From: Octadecabacter sp.
GTDB lineage: Bacteria > Pseudomonadota > Alphaproteobacteria > Rhodobacterales > Rhodobacteraceae
NCBI GenBank assembly: GCA_028825445.1
Contig: JAPKAD010000002.1
Coordinates: forward strand, 124,001-188,000
Length of the DNA stretch: 64,000 bases
Direction of reading: 5' to 3'
Shown here: positions 17,120 to 27,339 of the stretch, in pieces
Position numbering within the stretch: position 1 is the stretch's first letter
Layout: every line of letters begins with the position of its first letter
Position numbers and translations under genes: made by a program
Notes under the pieces: model-generated
Told to the model about the DNA's origin: nothing
Databases searched by the model: none
The model's input: the letters and a program-made list of their open reading frames with translations, nothing else

Positions 17120-17727
17120 TGACACGCAATATCATCGCCATTTTACGCGGGATTACTCCAGCAGACGCAGTTGCAGCCGCAAAAGCCCTGATCGATGCAG
17201 GGATAACCAGCATTGAAGTCACGCTCAACTCACCCGATCCGTTCGACAGCATCAAATTGATGTCAGATGCTTACGGTGATTCAGCTCTGATAGGGGCAGG
17301 AACCGTATTATCTGTTGGGGACGTGAACCGTGTCGCACAAGCGGGCGGCAAACTTATCGTGTCTCCCAACGTTGACCCGCGCGTGATCCATGCCACAAAA
17401 ACCGCAGGCCTGCAAAGCTGGCCCGGCGTGATGACTCCCACTGAATGTTTCATGGCCCTGAAAAATGGCGCTGACGGCTTGAAGATCTTCCCAGGTTCCT
17501 TAATTGGACCTGGAGGTCTCAAAGCGATCCGCGCGGTACTGCCCGCTGGTACACTGGTCTACGCTGTTGGTGGTGCTGGGCCAGAAAACTTCGCTGACTG
17601 GTTTGCCGCATCTGCAGATGGTTTCGGCCTCGGATCAGCACTTTATAAACCTAGCATGAAAATCACAGACATCGCAGCGTGCGCCACTGACATCGTCACA
17701 GCCTACGATGCAGCGCTACGCGCATGA
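17119..17727 (+). CDS. dgoA: 2-dehydro-3-deoxy-6-phosphogalactonate aldolase
   Basis: A 202-aa KDPG/KDPGal-type class I aldolase that splits 2-keto-3-deoxy-6-phosphogalactonate to pyruvate and glyceraldehyde 3-phosphate. It has the catalytic Glu33 in IEVTLNSP, the GAGTVL strand, and the Schiff-base Lys122 in GLKIFPGS. The IEVTLNSP form (rather than IEVTLRT) is the one I associate with DgoA instead of Eda. The start at 17119 is chosen because of the TAATG overlap with dgoK. The stop overlaps the lactonase gene (ATGA). Confidence 0.92.
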   Translation: MTRNIIAILRGITPADAVAAAKALIDAGITSIEVTLNSPDPFDSIKLMSDAYGDSALIGAGTVLSVGDVNRVAQAGGKLIVSPNVDPRVIHATKTAGLQSWPGVMTPTECFMALKNGADGLKIFPGSLIGPGGLKAIRAVLPAGTLVYAVGGAGPENFADWFAASADGFGLGSALYKPSMKITDIAACATDIVTAYDAALRA

Positions 17728-18548
17728 TCTATGACGCCACACAATGCACCCTTGGCGAAGGCCCGCTGTGGCACCCTAAACGCGGGGAGCTGTTCTGGTT
17801 CGATATCTTGTCTAAACGGCTACATATAAAAGACTACCACTGGCAATTTGATCGCTATGTGTCCGCTGCAGGTTGGATCGACAACGACCGTCTGCTGATT
17901 GCTGATAGCATTGGGTTGCACGCTTTTAATTTGGCCACAGGCAACATAGACCAAATCGCGCAAGTTGAGGCAGATAATCCTATCACCCGCTCCAACGATG
18001 GCCGAGCCGACCCGTGGGGCGGCTTCTGGATTGGAACCATGGGGATAAACGGAGAAGCCAAAGCGGGAGCAATCTACCGCTTTTATCGCGGTCAGGTCCA
18101 CCAACTGTTCGCAGGCATCACAGTCACGAACGCCATCTGCTTTTCGCCCAATGGCACCTGTGTCTATTTCTGCGACACACGGATTGGTAAAATTATGCGC
18201 CAAAAGCTTGCTGAAAAAGACGGGTGGCCAATCGGCGATCCTGAAATATGGCTCGATTTTGGCGATACATCATGGGGGCCTGACGGCGCAGTTATTGATA
18301 CAGCTGGAAATTTTTGGATAGCCCAATGGGGCGCAAATCGCGTTGCTTGCTATAGCTCCGACGCCACACTGAGCCAAACAATTACCTTCCCTGCTGTGCA
18401 GACGTCCTGCCCTGCATTCGGTGGACCAAACCTAAAGACTCTATTCTGCACCTCCGCAGCCGTTGGGTTGATTGGAAAAGACGATGGCAAAACTTTTGCC
18501 ACACAAGTTGACGCAACTGGACAAGCCGAGCACCAAATTATTCTCTAA
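17724..18548 (+). CDS. SMP-30/gluconolactonase family sugar lactonase
   Basis: A 274-aa six-bladed beta-propeller of the SMP-30/regucalcin family. It has the metal-binding glutamate in the N-terminal LGEGPLW motif, the central RSNDGRADPWGGFWIGTM blade, and a later SWGPDGAVID strand. Such enzymes hydrolyse aldonolactones using a divalent metal. Between dgoA and the beta-galactosidase gene, its substrate is most likely galactono-lactone formed by a galactose dehydrogenase that is not in this window. It overlaps dgoA by ATGA. Confidence 0.88.
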   Translation: MIYDATQCTLGEGPLWHPKRGELFWFDILSKRLHIKDYHWQFDRYVSAAGWIDNDRLLIADSIGLHAFNLATGNIDQIAQVEADNPITRSNDGRADPWGGFWIGTMGINGEAKAGAIYRFYRGQVHQLFAGITVTNAICFSPNGTCVYFCDTRIGKIMRQKLAEKDGWPIGDPEIWLDFGDTSWGPDGAVIDTAGNFWIAQWGANRVACYSSDATLSQTITFPAVQTSCPAFGGPNLKTLFCTSAAVGLIGKDDGKTFATQVDATGQAEHQIIL

Positions 18549-18588
18549 TCGTGCCTTTATTATGGCCGATACAACTTATAGGTGACCC

Positions 18589-20481
18589 ATGAAACGCACG
18601 CTCGGTGTCTGTTATTACCCCGAACACTGGCCCGAAGATATCTGGGCGGAAGACGCAGCTCGCATGATTGATGCGGGCTTGTCATGGGTCCGCATTGGTG
18701 AATTTGCGTGGCAACACCTAGAAACTAGATCAGATGAAATAAACTTCGGCTGGCTTGATCGCGCTATTGAAATCCTGGGCAATGCTGGCCTGAAAATTAT
18801 CCTAGGCACACCCACCGCGACACCGCCGCGTTGGATGCTCGAAAAACACCCAGACATGCTTGCGATTGACGAACAGGGTCGCACACGCGGGTTTGGATCG
18901 CGGCGCCACTATTGCTTTTCACACCAGGGTTTCCGCGCCGAATCAAAACGCATAACGCGACTTCTTGCAGAACGTTATGGATCAAACAAACACATTCAAG
19001 CATGGCAAACAGATAATGAGTATGCTTGTCACAGCACAGCGCGTAGCTATTCTCACGCCGCCACAGAAGGTTTCCAAAACTGGCTAGCTCAGAAATATCA
19101 AAGCCCCGCAGCCCTTAACCGCGCATGGGGCAACATGTTCTGGTCAATGGACTACAACGACTTTACCGAAGTTGGTCTTCCAAATCTGACAGTCACTGAA
19201 CCCAACCACCCGCACACTCTGGATTTCTACCGATATTCATCCGACATGGTCGTGCAATTCAACCATGAACAAGTCGTCGAAATTCGGGCTCACACAACAG
19301 TCCCTATCATCCACAACTACATGGGCCGCGAAACATCTTTTGATCATTTTAAAGTTGGTGCCGATCTTGATATCGCATCATGGGACAGTTATCCAATCGG
19401 GTTTCTTTCGGATCGGCTTGAAGGCACCCTCGCCCATAAGCACCGCTATCTGCGCCAAGGCGATCCTGACAATCAGGCGTTCCATCACGACCTGTACCGT
19501 GCTGTTGGCAGGGGGCGTTGGTGGATCATGGAACAACAACCTGGTCCAGTTAATTGGGCTCCTTACAACCCGGCCCCACTACCAGGGATGGCCCGTCTTT
19601 GGGCTTGGGAGGCATTCGCTCATGGTGCTGAAACCGTTTGCTATTTCCGCTGGCGACAAGCCCCGTTTGCGCAAGAACAGATGCACGCAGGCCTATTACG
19701 GACCGACAGTGTCGAAGCGCCAGCGTTAGCTGAAGCTTTACAAGTTAGCAAAGAAATTACAGAATTGCCCGAGGTTGGCACAGCTCACGCCGATGTTGCA
19801 TTGGTTTTCGATTACGAATCTGCGTGGGCATGGGAGGCGCAGCCACAAGGCGCTGATTTTGATCAATTCCGCCTCACATTTTCAGCGTATCGCGCGTGTC
19901 GGCGCGCAGGCCTTAACGTTGACTTTGTGCCACCCAATATTGCTGATCTATCTAAATATAAATTTACCCTCGCACCTGGGATTATGCACCTCAGTGATCC
20001 ACTCCGCGCAGCGCTTGCAGATACCACCGCCCTCATCGGCCCACGCACAGATACCAAAACCAAACACCTGTCGATTCCGACCCCATTGGGGCCGAATATT
20101 TCCTCCTTGAATACTTCGGTCGTCCTAACCGAAAGTCTGCCACCTAACGTTGGTGTACCACTAGAAAATGGGGGTCAGTTTTTGCATTGGCGTGAAGTCC
20201 TCGAAGGCGACGCGCCGGTTCAACTGCGCACTACAGACGGTCACGCCGCTATCATGGGCAACAAATTACGCTACCTCGCAGGATGGCCAGACGATGACAC
20301 GTGGGACATGATCCTTCACGATCTATGCGACGAAGTCGGACTAACCCACCATAACATGCCAGACGGCCTGCGTCTTCGCGACACCAAAACACACCGCTTC
20401 GTGTTTAACTACGCACCTGAGCCAATGAGCTGGAACGGAAGTGAAATTCCCGCTGCAGGGGTCTATTGGGAGCCCCTATGA
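18589..20481 (+). CDS. beta-galactosidase, GH42
   Basis: A 630-aa three-domain GH42 enzyme. The TIM barrel starts at GVCYYPEHWPEDIW. The acid/base Glu144 is in QTDNEYACH and the nucleophile Glu315 is in MEQQPGPVNW. A trimerisation domain and a C-terminal beta domain follow. There is no signal peptide, so it is cytoplasmic. It hydrolyses beta-galactosides such as lactose or galacto-oligosaccharides entering through the same transporter, complementing the GH36 enzyme. It follows the lactonase after 40 bases and its stop overlaps the epimerase start (ATGA). Confidence 0.93.
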   Translation: MKRTLGVCYYPEHWPEDIWAEDAARMIDAGLSWVRIGEFAWQHLETRSDEINFGWLDRAIEILGNAGLKIILGTPTATPPRWMLEKHPDMLAIDEQGRTRGFGSRRHYCFSHQGFRAESKRITRLLAERYGSNKHIQAWQTDNEYACHSTARSYSHAATEGFQNWLAQKYQSPAALNRAWGNMFWSMDYNDFTEVGLPNLTVTEPNHPHTLDFYRYSSDMVVQFNHEQVVEIRAHTTVPIIHNYMGRETSFDHFKVGADLDIASWDSYPIGFLSDRLEGTLAHKHRYLRQGDPDNQAFHHDLYRAVGRGRWWIMEQQPGPVNWAPYNPAPLPGMARLWAWEAFAHGAETVCYFRWRQAPFAQEQMHAGLLRTDSVEAPALAEALQVSKEITELPEVGTAHADVALVFDYESAWAWEAQPQGADFDQFRLTFSAYRACRRAGLNVDFVPPNIADLSKYKFTLAPGIMHLSDPLRAALADTTALIGPRTDTKTKHLSIPTPLGPNISSLNTSVVLTESLPPNVGVPLENGGQFLHWREVLEGDAPVQLRTTDGHAAIMGNKLRYLAGWPDDDTWDMILHDLCDEVGLTHHNMPDGLRLRDTKTHRFVFNYAPEPMSWNGSEIPAAGVYWEPL

Positions 20482-21422
20482 CGCCTTTTGGGACCGCATC
20501 TAATGGTTGCAGAGTCGACGCACTCAAGCTTTCAGCGCATGGCCTTGATGCAACTGTGCTGACCCTTGGCGCCATTCTGCAAAGCCTGCGATTGGATGGG
20601 GTACCCTACAGTTTGACGGTCGGGTCAAATCATCTGTCTGACTACGAAGGAGCAATGAAATACCACGGTAGCATCGTTGGCCCTGTTGCGAACAGGATCT
20701 CAAACGCAACTGCTACAATCAACAAAAAAACTCATCATTTTGATACAAATTTCATATGCAAACACACGTTGCATGGCGGTCAGGCCGGTACCCATACCCG
20801 CATATGGCATGCTACACATCATGAACCTAATCGCCTTGATTTAACGCTTGACCTTTTCGACGGTGATGGAGGCTTCCCCGGAAATCGCAATATTACGGCG
20901 AGGTTTGACATTATAGCGGGCCCAATCTTACGCCTTAGCATTACCACTAAAACTGACGCACCCAGTATCGCCAATCTGACAAATCATAGCTATTGGAACC
21001 TCGACGGAACCGACCATATGCGCCATCACTCATTACGCATCAAAGCCGCAATGTACCTGCCTATTGATAATGAAAGTGTGGTAACTGGCGTGATCGCACC
21101 CGTCAAAGGGACTCTCTACGACTTCAGCGCCCAAACACCGCTCACCCTTGGAAAAAAGCCGCTAGACAACACGTTTTGTTTGTCAGATCAGCGGCGACCA
21201 TTGACCGAAGTACTATGCCTAAAAGGCAGGTCAGGCATTTCCATGAACCTCGCTACAACAGAGGCTGGAACCCACATTTTCGACAGCCGACCTACTTATG
21301 ACAGCATCGCGATTGAGGCGCAAGGATGGCCAGATGCACCGAACAAACGAAGTTTTCCAAGCATCAGAATTTCACCCAACGCTCCAATAACTCAAGTCAC
21401 ACAGTGGCGTTTCACACGCTAG
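20478..21422 (+). CDS. galM: aldose 1-epimerase (galactose mutarotase)
   Basis: A 314-aa galactose mutarotase-like protein interconverting alpha- and beta-galactose, which helps because the two glycosidases release different anomers. Family marks are the HGG segment (TLHGGQAG), ITTKTDAPSIANLTNHSYWNL with the active-site His, and an LDNTF segment near the C-terminus. The start at 20478 overlaps the beta-galactosidase stop as ATGA. It is the last gene of the operon; no clear terminator hairpin follows. Confidence 0.9.
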   Translation: MTPFGTASNGCRVDALKLSAHGLDATVLTLGAILQSLRLDGVPYSLTVGSNHLSDYEGAMKYHGSIVGPVANRISNATATINKKTHHFDTNFICKHTLHGGQAGTHTRIWHATHHEPNRLDLTLDLFDGDGGFPGNRNITARFDIIAGPILRLSITTKTDAPSIANLTNHSYWNLDGTDHMRHHSLRIKAAMYLPIDNESVVTGVIAPVKGTLYDFSAQTPLTLGKKPLDNTFCLSDQRRPLTEVLCLKGRSGISMNLATTEAGTHIFDSRPTYDSIAIEAQGWPDAPNKRSFPSIRISPNAPITQVTQWRFTR

Positions 21423-23570
21423 GCTTGTCTCAGTCACCTCCACCTGACCCCAAAAGCAAAAAGTTCCACCAGCGGGCGAAGCAATCTCAATATTGCCTAG
21501 TAGATCTTAGTATTTATATTCTGGAAAGATAGCTAAAATAAGCAAGAGGCGCGTCAGTACTCGCCAAATGGTTTCGCCTCAGATTGGTTAAGGTGAAGTG
21601 AGAATCAGACTGCCAAGAACATCAACTTCTACCAAACAACTCGCTTAGATTAATTTGGTCTAGGCGGTTTGCGTAATAGTTTTTTAGTCCATCGTAAATA
21701 TTCTCACATGTGCGATTATAAAAGGCATACGTTTTGTATCTGGTTTCCCCAATTCCAAAAATTCCATCCCCATAGGTTCCGGAGGTCGTGCAAGTTCAAC
21801 AACCGGATCAGGCAGCTGTGCGCTCTCTCCAGTTACCTCAACACTAAGCATTTGAAATATGATTCGAGCACGGGGCTCGTAAAGCTAAACCGTATCGAAT
21901 GGGTCCAGAGTTCGAAGCCTACGTCTTTGGCTCTTCTGGACAAAACCCTGTTCCACACATCAGTCCCCATGATCACCATTCGCACTTTCACCCTTTTGAC
22001 TGTCATTATCAGCACACCAAACTATACTTTTACACATGGTACAGATTTTCAAAAATCCAACATCGAAACCCACTACCGCCAGTAAATGGATGGATCAGTA
22101 CGCTTGGCATGCCCAGATCCTCGGCCACCAAATAGGCGAGTTACCCAGCTGCACAACCAAAGCATAGCAGTGTATAATCGGTCACATTAGGACCATTTTG
22201 AACGCTAATATTTTAATCAAATTGGATATGCCTTTCGCAACAATTAATAGGAATCTTTCTGCCATTTTTTTAACCGTCCATGGCCACGAAGAAGTCAGTT
22301 CCAAGGATCACAAACTTTGAGCGAACAATCTCCAAATTAAATAGTTAATCATCGCAAATACCACAAACATGGGAAAAATGATCAGAGCTCAACTCAACCA
22401 GCAGCAAATTAAAATTTGTCATCCTCAGCCACCCGCTGCCGCAATAATACGGAGAGCTAGATTAAGCGCGAGCATTATCAGGACCAATCTAAAACCGCCA
22501 ACATGTAAGCTGACAGATAACCCCACCACTATTCATAACCGCATTGATATTCATCATTGGCGCGAGCATCCAAATACCCACAACCTCAGGTACAGCTAAT
22601 CGTTCATAACCGCCTACATGGTGACTGACATACGTAGAATTACCACCTATATTTAAACTGATCAGACGATTATGTCCCACACCTTGGGCAGTATTTTACC
22701 ATACCAATAAAACTACACGCTGGCTCTGACAGGATCGTAATGCGTCCTTGAAATGACGCTGTGTCCTTAAGATTAAACTGGATTACTTGGCTAAAAGCCA
22801 TTTAAAGACACGCTCAACATCCAAGACAGCAACCACACAGTTGACTGAGCAGTGCAAGATCGGTGATAGGTGGGTACCCATCACAATGGTATCCCCACGC
22901 CTGACAAATTTGGTAAAGTAGGACCTTTGATGGCTATCCCATGCCTGTCACAATCTGAACCGCACGAAACTAATTGTTTGCTTTAAGCTAGGGGTGCAAT
23001 AATTCAGCCAAATAAAGACGTGATAGGTGACTTTCAAAGTGACCTGCAGCAAGTCAATATCGAAGGCTAAAGAATACTACATTCCGCGTTTAGTCACTTT
23101 GGCAGCTCAACATATAATTTTGGACATTGGAATCTTAACGCTAATAAATCTGATCAATTTTAGTAGCTTACCAAAGTACCTTACTAAACCCTTTAGGGAT
23201 AGGTAACCCAAAGCCCCTGCCTTTGCGTTCCAACTGAGTGATTATAACAACTTTTGTGCCCAATTTCACCCTGGCAATGTACCTTAACGCCAGATAGTGC
23301 CTATTATTCTATACATATACGCCTTTGGTCAGCAATATTAAGGCTCTATGAAGGAAATTTTGCGCCACAACAGCACCATATGGCGTATGCGCAATAATAT
23401 CAGCAAACGCACCGCCATGGTCAGTTTTAAATTACGATTTCTTTGCTGACAGGAAGCGTCACCATCTGAATTTGGTGGAGCTAAACAAGGGATAACGCAA
23501 AGAACAACCCAGAAAGCGCGAGTTTGGGTTTGACACCAACCTCAGCCACGACTATTCCGCCGCTGTGCAC
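21423..23570. other. 2.1 kb spacer without an intact gene
   Basis: No open frame here has a plausible start, length and composition. All six frames are interrupted often, and several stretches read as coding debris on the minus strand. The clearest is 21684-21884, annotated separately. A hydrophobic reading around 22320-22680 on the minus strand (fragments LAVPEVVGIWMLAPMMNINAVMN and LALNLALRIIAAAGG, in different frames) suggests a broken membrane-protein gene. I found no transposase, integrase or direct repeats. The spacer ends at the tRNA-Met gene. Confidence 0.5.
21684..21884 (-). pseudogene. unidentified C-terminal gene remnant
   Basis: The minus strand is open from 21884 to a TAA at 21684-21686, giving 66 residues bounded upstream by an in-frame TAG and without a start. 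The composition is strongly protein-like (LYEPRARIIFQ, SVEVTGESAQLPDPVVELA, RPPEPMGMEFLELG, then KRMPFIIAHVRIF), unlike the surrounding AT-rich spacer, and upstream coding-like text continues in shifted frames. I do not recognise the family. It looks like the 3' end of a decayed gene. Confidence 0.4.
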
Positions 23571-23647
<77 letters not shown>

Positions 23648-23757
23648 CACGTCTTCCAAAATGGTTGACAGCAGTATTACAACATAAAATTTTTAAGATG
23701 CCACCACCCTTTGATATCATACTTAACTAATCTAGTTTAAGCTTTAAGGGGAATTAT

Positions 23758-25137
23758 ATGACGCTATTACAAGAATTTGCTGCTATTGTGGGAAAAGAAC
23801 ACGCTCTGACGGGCGCTGATACCGCACGATGGTCAACAGACTGGACAGGTAAGTACTGTGGACAGCCCGGTGTAGTTCTTCGCCCCGCATCAACGCACCA
23901 AGTATCACAAATCATGACCCTCGCCAACGTAAAGCGTCAGTCCATCACCCCCGTGTCCGGTCACACAGGGCTTGTTGGTGGAACATATGCGCCCGGCGGT
24001 GTGCTGGTCTCAATGGATCGGATGAACACCATCCATGACATCAATTTAGCCACGCGCACGGCTGTAGTCGATGCCGGTGTTATCTTGTCCTCCCTTCATG
24101 ACGCGGCAGATGCCGAAGGGTTGATTTTTCCACTCACATTTGGAGCACGCGGGTCAGCGATGATCGGTGGGGTAATGTCAACCAATGCAGGTGGGTCCAA
24201 CGTACTTAGATATGGAAACACACGAGACCTGGTACTTGGGCTTGAAGCGGTACTGGCAGATGGTCGTGTAGTGAACCTCATGTCATCGCTACACAAAGAC
24301 AATTCAGGTCTGAACCTGCGCCAATTACTCATTGGTGCCGAAGGCACGCTTGGGATCATTACCAAAGCAACACTGAAACTCGCGCCAAAACCGTCCACCT
24401 ACGCCACTGCGATGGTTGCAGTTCCCACGTTGGACGAGGCGCTAATACTACTAAATCGGGTGCAAGATGCGACTGGTGGCTCGGTAGAAGCTTTTGAATA
24501 CATGCCAAGACATTATATTGACGTGCACACCGCCCGTGTGGAAAACGCGCGCGAACCTTTTGATACACCGTATGATGTCAACATCATGATCGAAGTCGCC
24601 ACAACAACCGACACAGACATAGCTGAATCCCTGCAAAAGGTCATGGCAAGCATGATGCAAAACGGGGCGATTCTGGATGCAGTTGTTGCACAAAACGAAA
24701 CCCAGCGCCGTGCAATGTGGGACCGCCGCGAAGCCGCTGCCGAACTAACATTCTGGCGCAAGCCGATTGTCGATACCGACGTTGCGCTTCCACTTGATTT
24801 AGTGGGTACATTTTTAGAACAAACCAACGCCAAAGTGATTGAGGCTGACAACGGCGCCAAACCATTTTACATCGCTCATTTAGGCGACGGTAACGTGCAC
24901 TACAGCGTCTATCCGTCCAGCGAAGATTCAACCTTAAATGATAAAATTGTAGAAATTATTGAAGAAGTCGTTGAACGTCTTGGGGGAAGTTTTTCAGCTG
25001 AACATGGTATTGGCCTATCAAAACTGAACACGATGAGACGTCGCAAGGACCCTGTTGCGCTTGACATGATGCGCAAGATCAAAGGCGTGCTGGACCCAAA
25101 CGGCATCCTGAACCCTGGGAAAATGATACCAGATTAA
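23758..25137 (+). CDS. FAD-binding oxidoreductase, GlcD/D-lactate dehydrogenase type
   Basis: A 459-aa VAO-family flavoprotein. The N-terminal FAD-binding PCMH domain (about residues 35-215) has PVSGHTGLVGGT and a second GAEGTLGIITKATLKL segment. The C-terminal FAD-oxidase C domain ends with AHLGDGNVHYSVYP, FSAEHGIG and a DPNGILNPGKM tail. These enzymes oxidise D-2-hydroxy acids (D-lactate, glycolate, D-2-hydroxyglutarate). The start follows AAGGGG. It stands alone between tRNA-Met and the convergent hemC, so the substrate cannot be told from context. Confidence 0.88.
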   Translation: MTLLQEFAAIVGKEHALTGADTARWSTDWTGKYCGQPGVVLRPASTHQVSQIMTLANVKRQSITPVSGHTGLVGGTYAPGGVLVSMDRMNTIHDINLATRTAVVDAGVILSSLHDAADAEGLIFPLTFGARGSAMIGGVMSTNAGGSNVLRYGNTRDLVLGLEAVLADGRVVNLMSSLHKDNSGLNLRQLLIGAEGTLGIITKATLKLAPKPSTYATAMVAVPTLDEALILLNRVQDATGGSVEAFEYMPRHYIDVHTARVENAREPFDTPYDVNIMIEVATTTDTDIAESLQKVMASMMQNGAILDAVVAQNETQRRAMWDRREAAAELTFWRKPIVDTDVALPLDLVGTFLEQTNAKVIEADNGAKPFYIAHLGDGNVHYSVYPSSEDSTLNDKIVEIIEEVVERLGGSFSAEHGIGLSKLNTMRRRKDPVALDMMRKIKGVLDPNGILNPGKMIPD

Positions 25138-25162
25138 AGACATTTAGCCTGCTTCAACAGCC

Positions 25163-26110
25163 TCAAAAAAAATCTGGCCCAGCGTGGCCCAATAGCTCTT
25201 GTGCCAACTCCGTACCCATCGCTGTGGCTTCAGACACCAATCCGTGTCGCTCACCTGTAAACACCTGAGTACCATCAGGTTTTAAAATCTCACCACGCAG
25301 CCACATGTTATCGCCGTCTATAATTGCTAAACCTGCAATTGGCGTTTCACACGATCCGTCCAATGCCTCAAGGAACGAACGTTCCGCCGCCATCTGTTGA
25401 CCCGCTTGCACATCATGGATTGCAGCAAGCATGTTACGGGCTCGTAGATCATCAACCCGCCGTTCAATGCTTATGGTGCCTTGGGCAATTGCGGGCAACA
25501 TATCATTCAGATCAATGGCACCCATTGCCGCATCATGCATCTTCATACGGTTCAGCCCTGCCATCGCTAGAAAAGTTGCATCGGCCAGACCATCAGCCAG
25601 CTTTTTTAATCGCGTTTGAACATTGCCACGAAATTCTACTACCGTTAGGTCAGGCCGTTTCGCGAGTAATTGCGCGCGACGACGCAGGCTTGATGTGCCA
25701 ACAATTGCTCCCTCGGGCAGCTCAGCGATCCTGTTATATTTCACCGATACGAATGCGTCTCTTGCATCTTCACGAGGCAAAAACACATCTAGCACCAACC
25801 CATCTGGCTGTACAACTGGCATGTCCTTAGTCGAATGAACGGCAATATCAATCCGTTTTGCCAGCATTGCTTCTTCGATCTCTTTAGTGAACAAGCCTTT
25901 GTTACCAATTACTTTGAGCGGAATATCCGCATCAATTAGTGACCGATCATCACCCGTGGTCTTTATCACGCAGACATCGAACGCGCCTTCAGGCAGATCA
26001 AACGCTACCATCAAGCGCGCTCGCGTTTCGTATGCTTGCGCTAGGGCAAGCGGCGATCCACGGGTTCCAATTTTCAATGGTACAGCGGTTGTGGGCATTT
26101 CAAAATCCAT
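25163..26110 (-). CDS. hemC: hydroxymethylbilane synthase (porphobilinogen deaminase)
   Basis: A protein of about 315 aa that joins four porphobilinogen units to hydroxymethylbilane in haem synthesis. It begins with KIGTRGSPLALAQA. It contains the Asp-bearing HSTKDMP motif and the GTSSLRRRAQL and EFRGNVQTRL arginine-rich segments. The dipyrromethane-cofactor Cys lies in DGSCETPIAG. The ATG at 26110 is used; a TTG at 26119 or the ATG at 26098 are alternatives. It is divergent from hemE, with about 90 bases between the two starts. Confidence 0.95.
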   Translation of the reverse strand: MDFEMPTTAVPLKIGTRGSPLALAQAYETRARLMVAFDLPEGAFDVCVIKTTGDDRSLIDADIPLKVIGNKGLFTKEIEEAMLAKRIDIAVHSTKDMPVVQPDGLVLDVFLPREDARDAFVSVKYNRIAELPEGAIVGTSSLRRRAQLLAKRPDLTVVEFRGNVQTRLKKLADGLADATFLAMAGLNRMKMHDAAMGAIDLNDMLPAIAQGTISIERRVDDLRARNMLAAIHDVQAGQQMAAERSFLEALDGSCETPIAGLAIIDGDNMWLRGEILKPDGTQVFTGERHGLVSEATAMGTELAQELLGHAGPDFF

Positions 26111-26201
26111 ATCAAACAATTAGCCGCGCCTTCACGCGACTACAACCACTTGACTCGCGTCGCTTCAAAAGGGAGACCAAACGGAATGTATGGAGACCAC
26201 T

Positions 26202-27239
26202 ATGAGCACGCAAAAAACAATTCTACGCGCCCTTGCTGGGGAAACCCTGCAAACACCGCCAATCTGGATGATGCGTCAGGCAGGGCGTTATTTGCCCGAA
26301 TACAAAGCAACCCGTTCGCAGGCCGGTGATTTTCTATCTTTGTGCTATAACCCTGAATTGGCAGCCGAAGTCACGCTGCAACCAATCCGCCGCTACGGTT
26401 TCGACGCATCAATATTGTTTGCAGACATTTTGCTGCTTCCGCAAGCGCTCGGTGCAGATTTATGGTTCGTCACAGGTGAAGGACCGCGATTATCGACGAT
26501 AACAACAGCCGACGAGCTTAAGGCGCTTAAGCCAGTGAGTGCAATTCACGACACACTGTCACCGATTTATGAAACTGTGAAAATCCTGACGCGCGAATTG
26601 CCCGACGATGTCACACTAATCGGGTTCGCAGGTGCACCATGGACCGTTGCGACCTATATGATCGCTGGCCAAGGCACTCCAGATCAAGGGCCAGCCCACG
26701 CGCTGAAAGACACTAACAAAGCCGTTTTTGAAAGTCTGCTCGATCTAATCACAGACGGCACCATTGAATATTTGTCGGCACAGATTGATGCTGGAGCTGA
26801 AGTAGTCAAATTGTTCGATAGCTGGGCTGGATCGCTTGTAGGCGATGATTTTACCAACTACGCAATCAAACCGATGGCCCGTATTGTTGCCACCCTCAAG
26901 AAACTGCACCCTAATACACCGATCATAGCTTTCCCGCGCGGCGCCGGCGAACGCTATCTGGGCCTTCACGATGCTATCGGTGCTGATTGCATTGCAATGG
27001 ACGATTGTGTGACTGCGCAATGGGCTGCTACCAACTTGCAAACCGATGGCTGCATTCAGGGTAACCTGAAATCATCACATATGGTTACGGGCGGCGATAT
27101 GCTCGTGTCTGAAACTCGTCGCATTGTCGACGCCCTTAAAGATGGACCGCATATCTTCAACCTCGGCCACGGCATCACACCAGATGCCGATCCTGAAAAC
27201 GTTCAACTAATGATTGATACAGTTCGCGGTGCTCACTGA
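26202..27239 (+). CDS. hemE: uroporphyrinogen decarboxylase
   Basis: A 345-aa enzyme converting uroporphyrinogen III to coproporphyrinogen III. The N-terminal [16 protein letters not shown] motif carries the substrate-binding arginines. Further marks are [38 protein letters not shown] and the C-terminal [19 protein letters not shown] lies 7 bases upstream of the ATG at 26202, so this start is preferred to 26190. It is divergent from hemC; hemF is convergent downstream. Confidence 0.95.
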   Translation: MSTQKTILRALAGETLQTPPIWMMRQAGRYLPEYKATRSQAGDFLSLCYNPELAAEVTLQPIRRYGFDASILFADILLLPQALGADLWFVTGEGPRLSTITTADELKALKPVSAIHDTLSPIYETVKILTRELPDDVTLIGFAGAPWTVATYMIAGQGTPDQGPAHALKDTNKAVFESLLDLITDGTIEYLSAQIDAGAEVVKLFDSWAGSLVGDDFTNYAIKPMARIVATLKKLHPNTPIIAFPRGAGERYLGLHDAIGADCIAMDDCVTAQWAATNLQTDGCIQGNLKSSHMVTGGDMLVSETRRIVDALKDGPHIFNLGHGITPDADPENVQLMIDTVRGAH

Positions 27240-27339
27240 CGCACATGGTGATCTTGGCAGATAAAACTGATATAATTAGGTGAGCGCATTGGGGACGCAA
27301 GCATCTCAAAAGCGTCGTCTTATCACTCCCACCTTTCGC

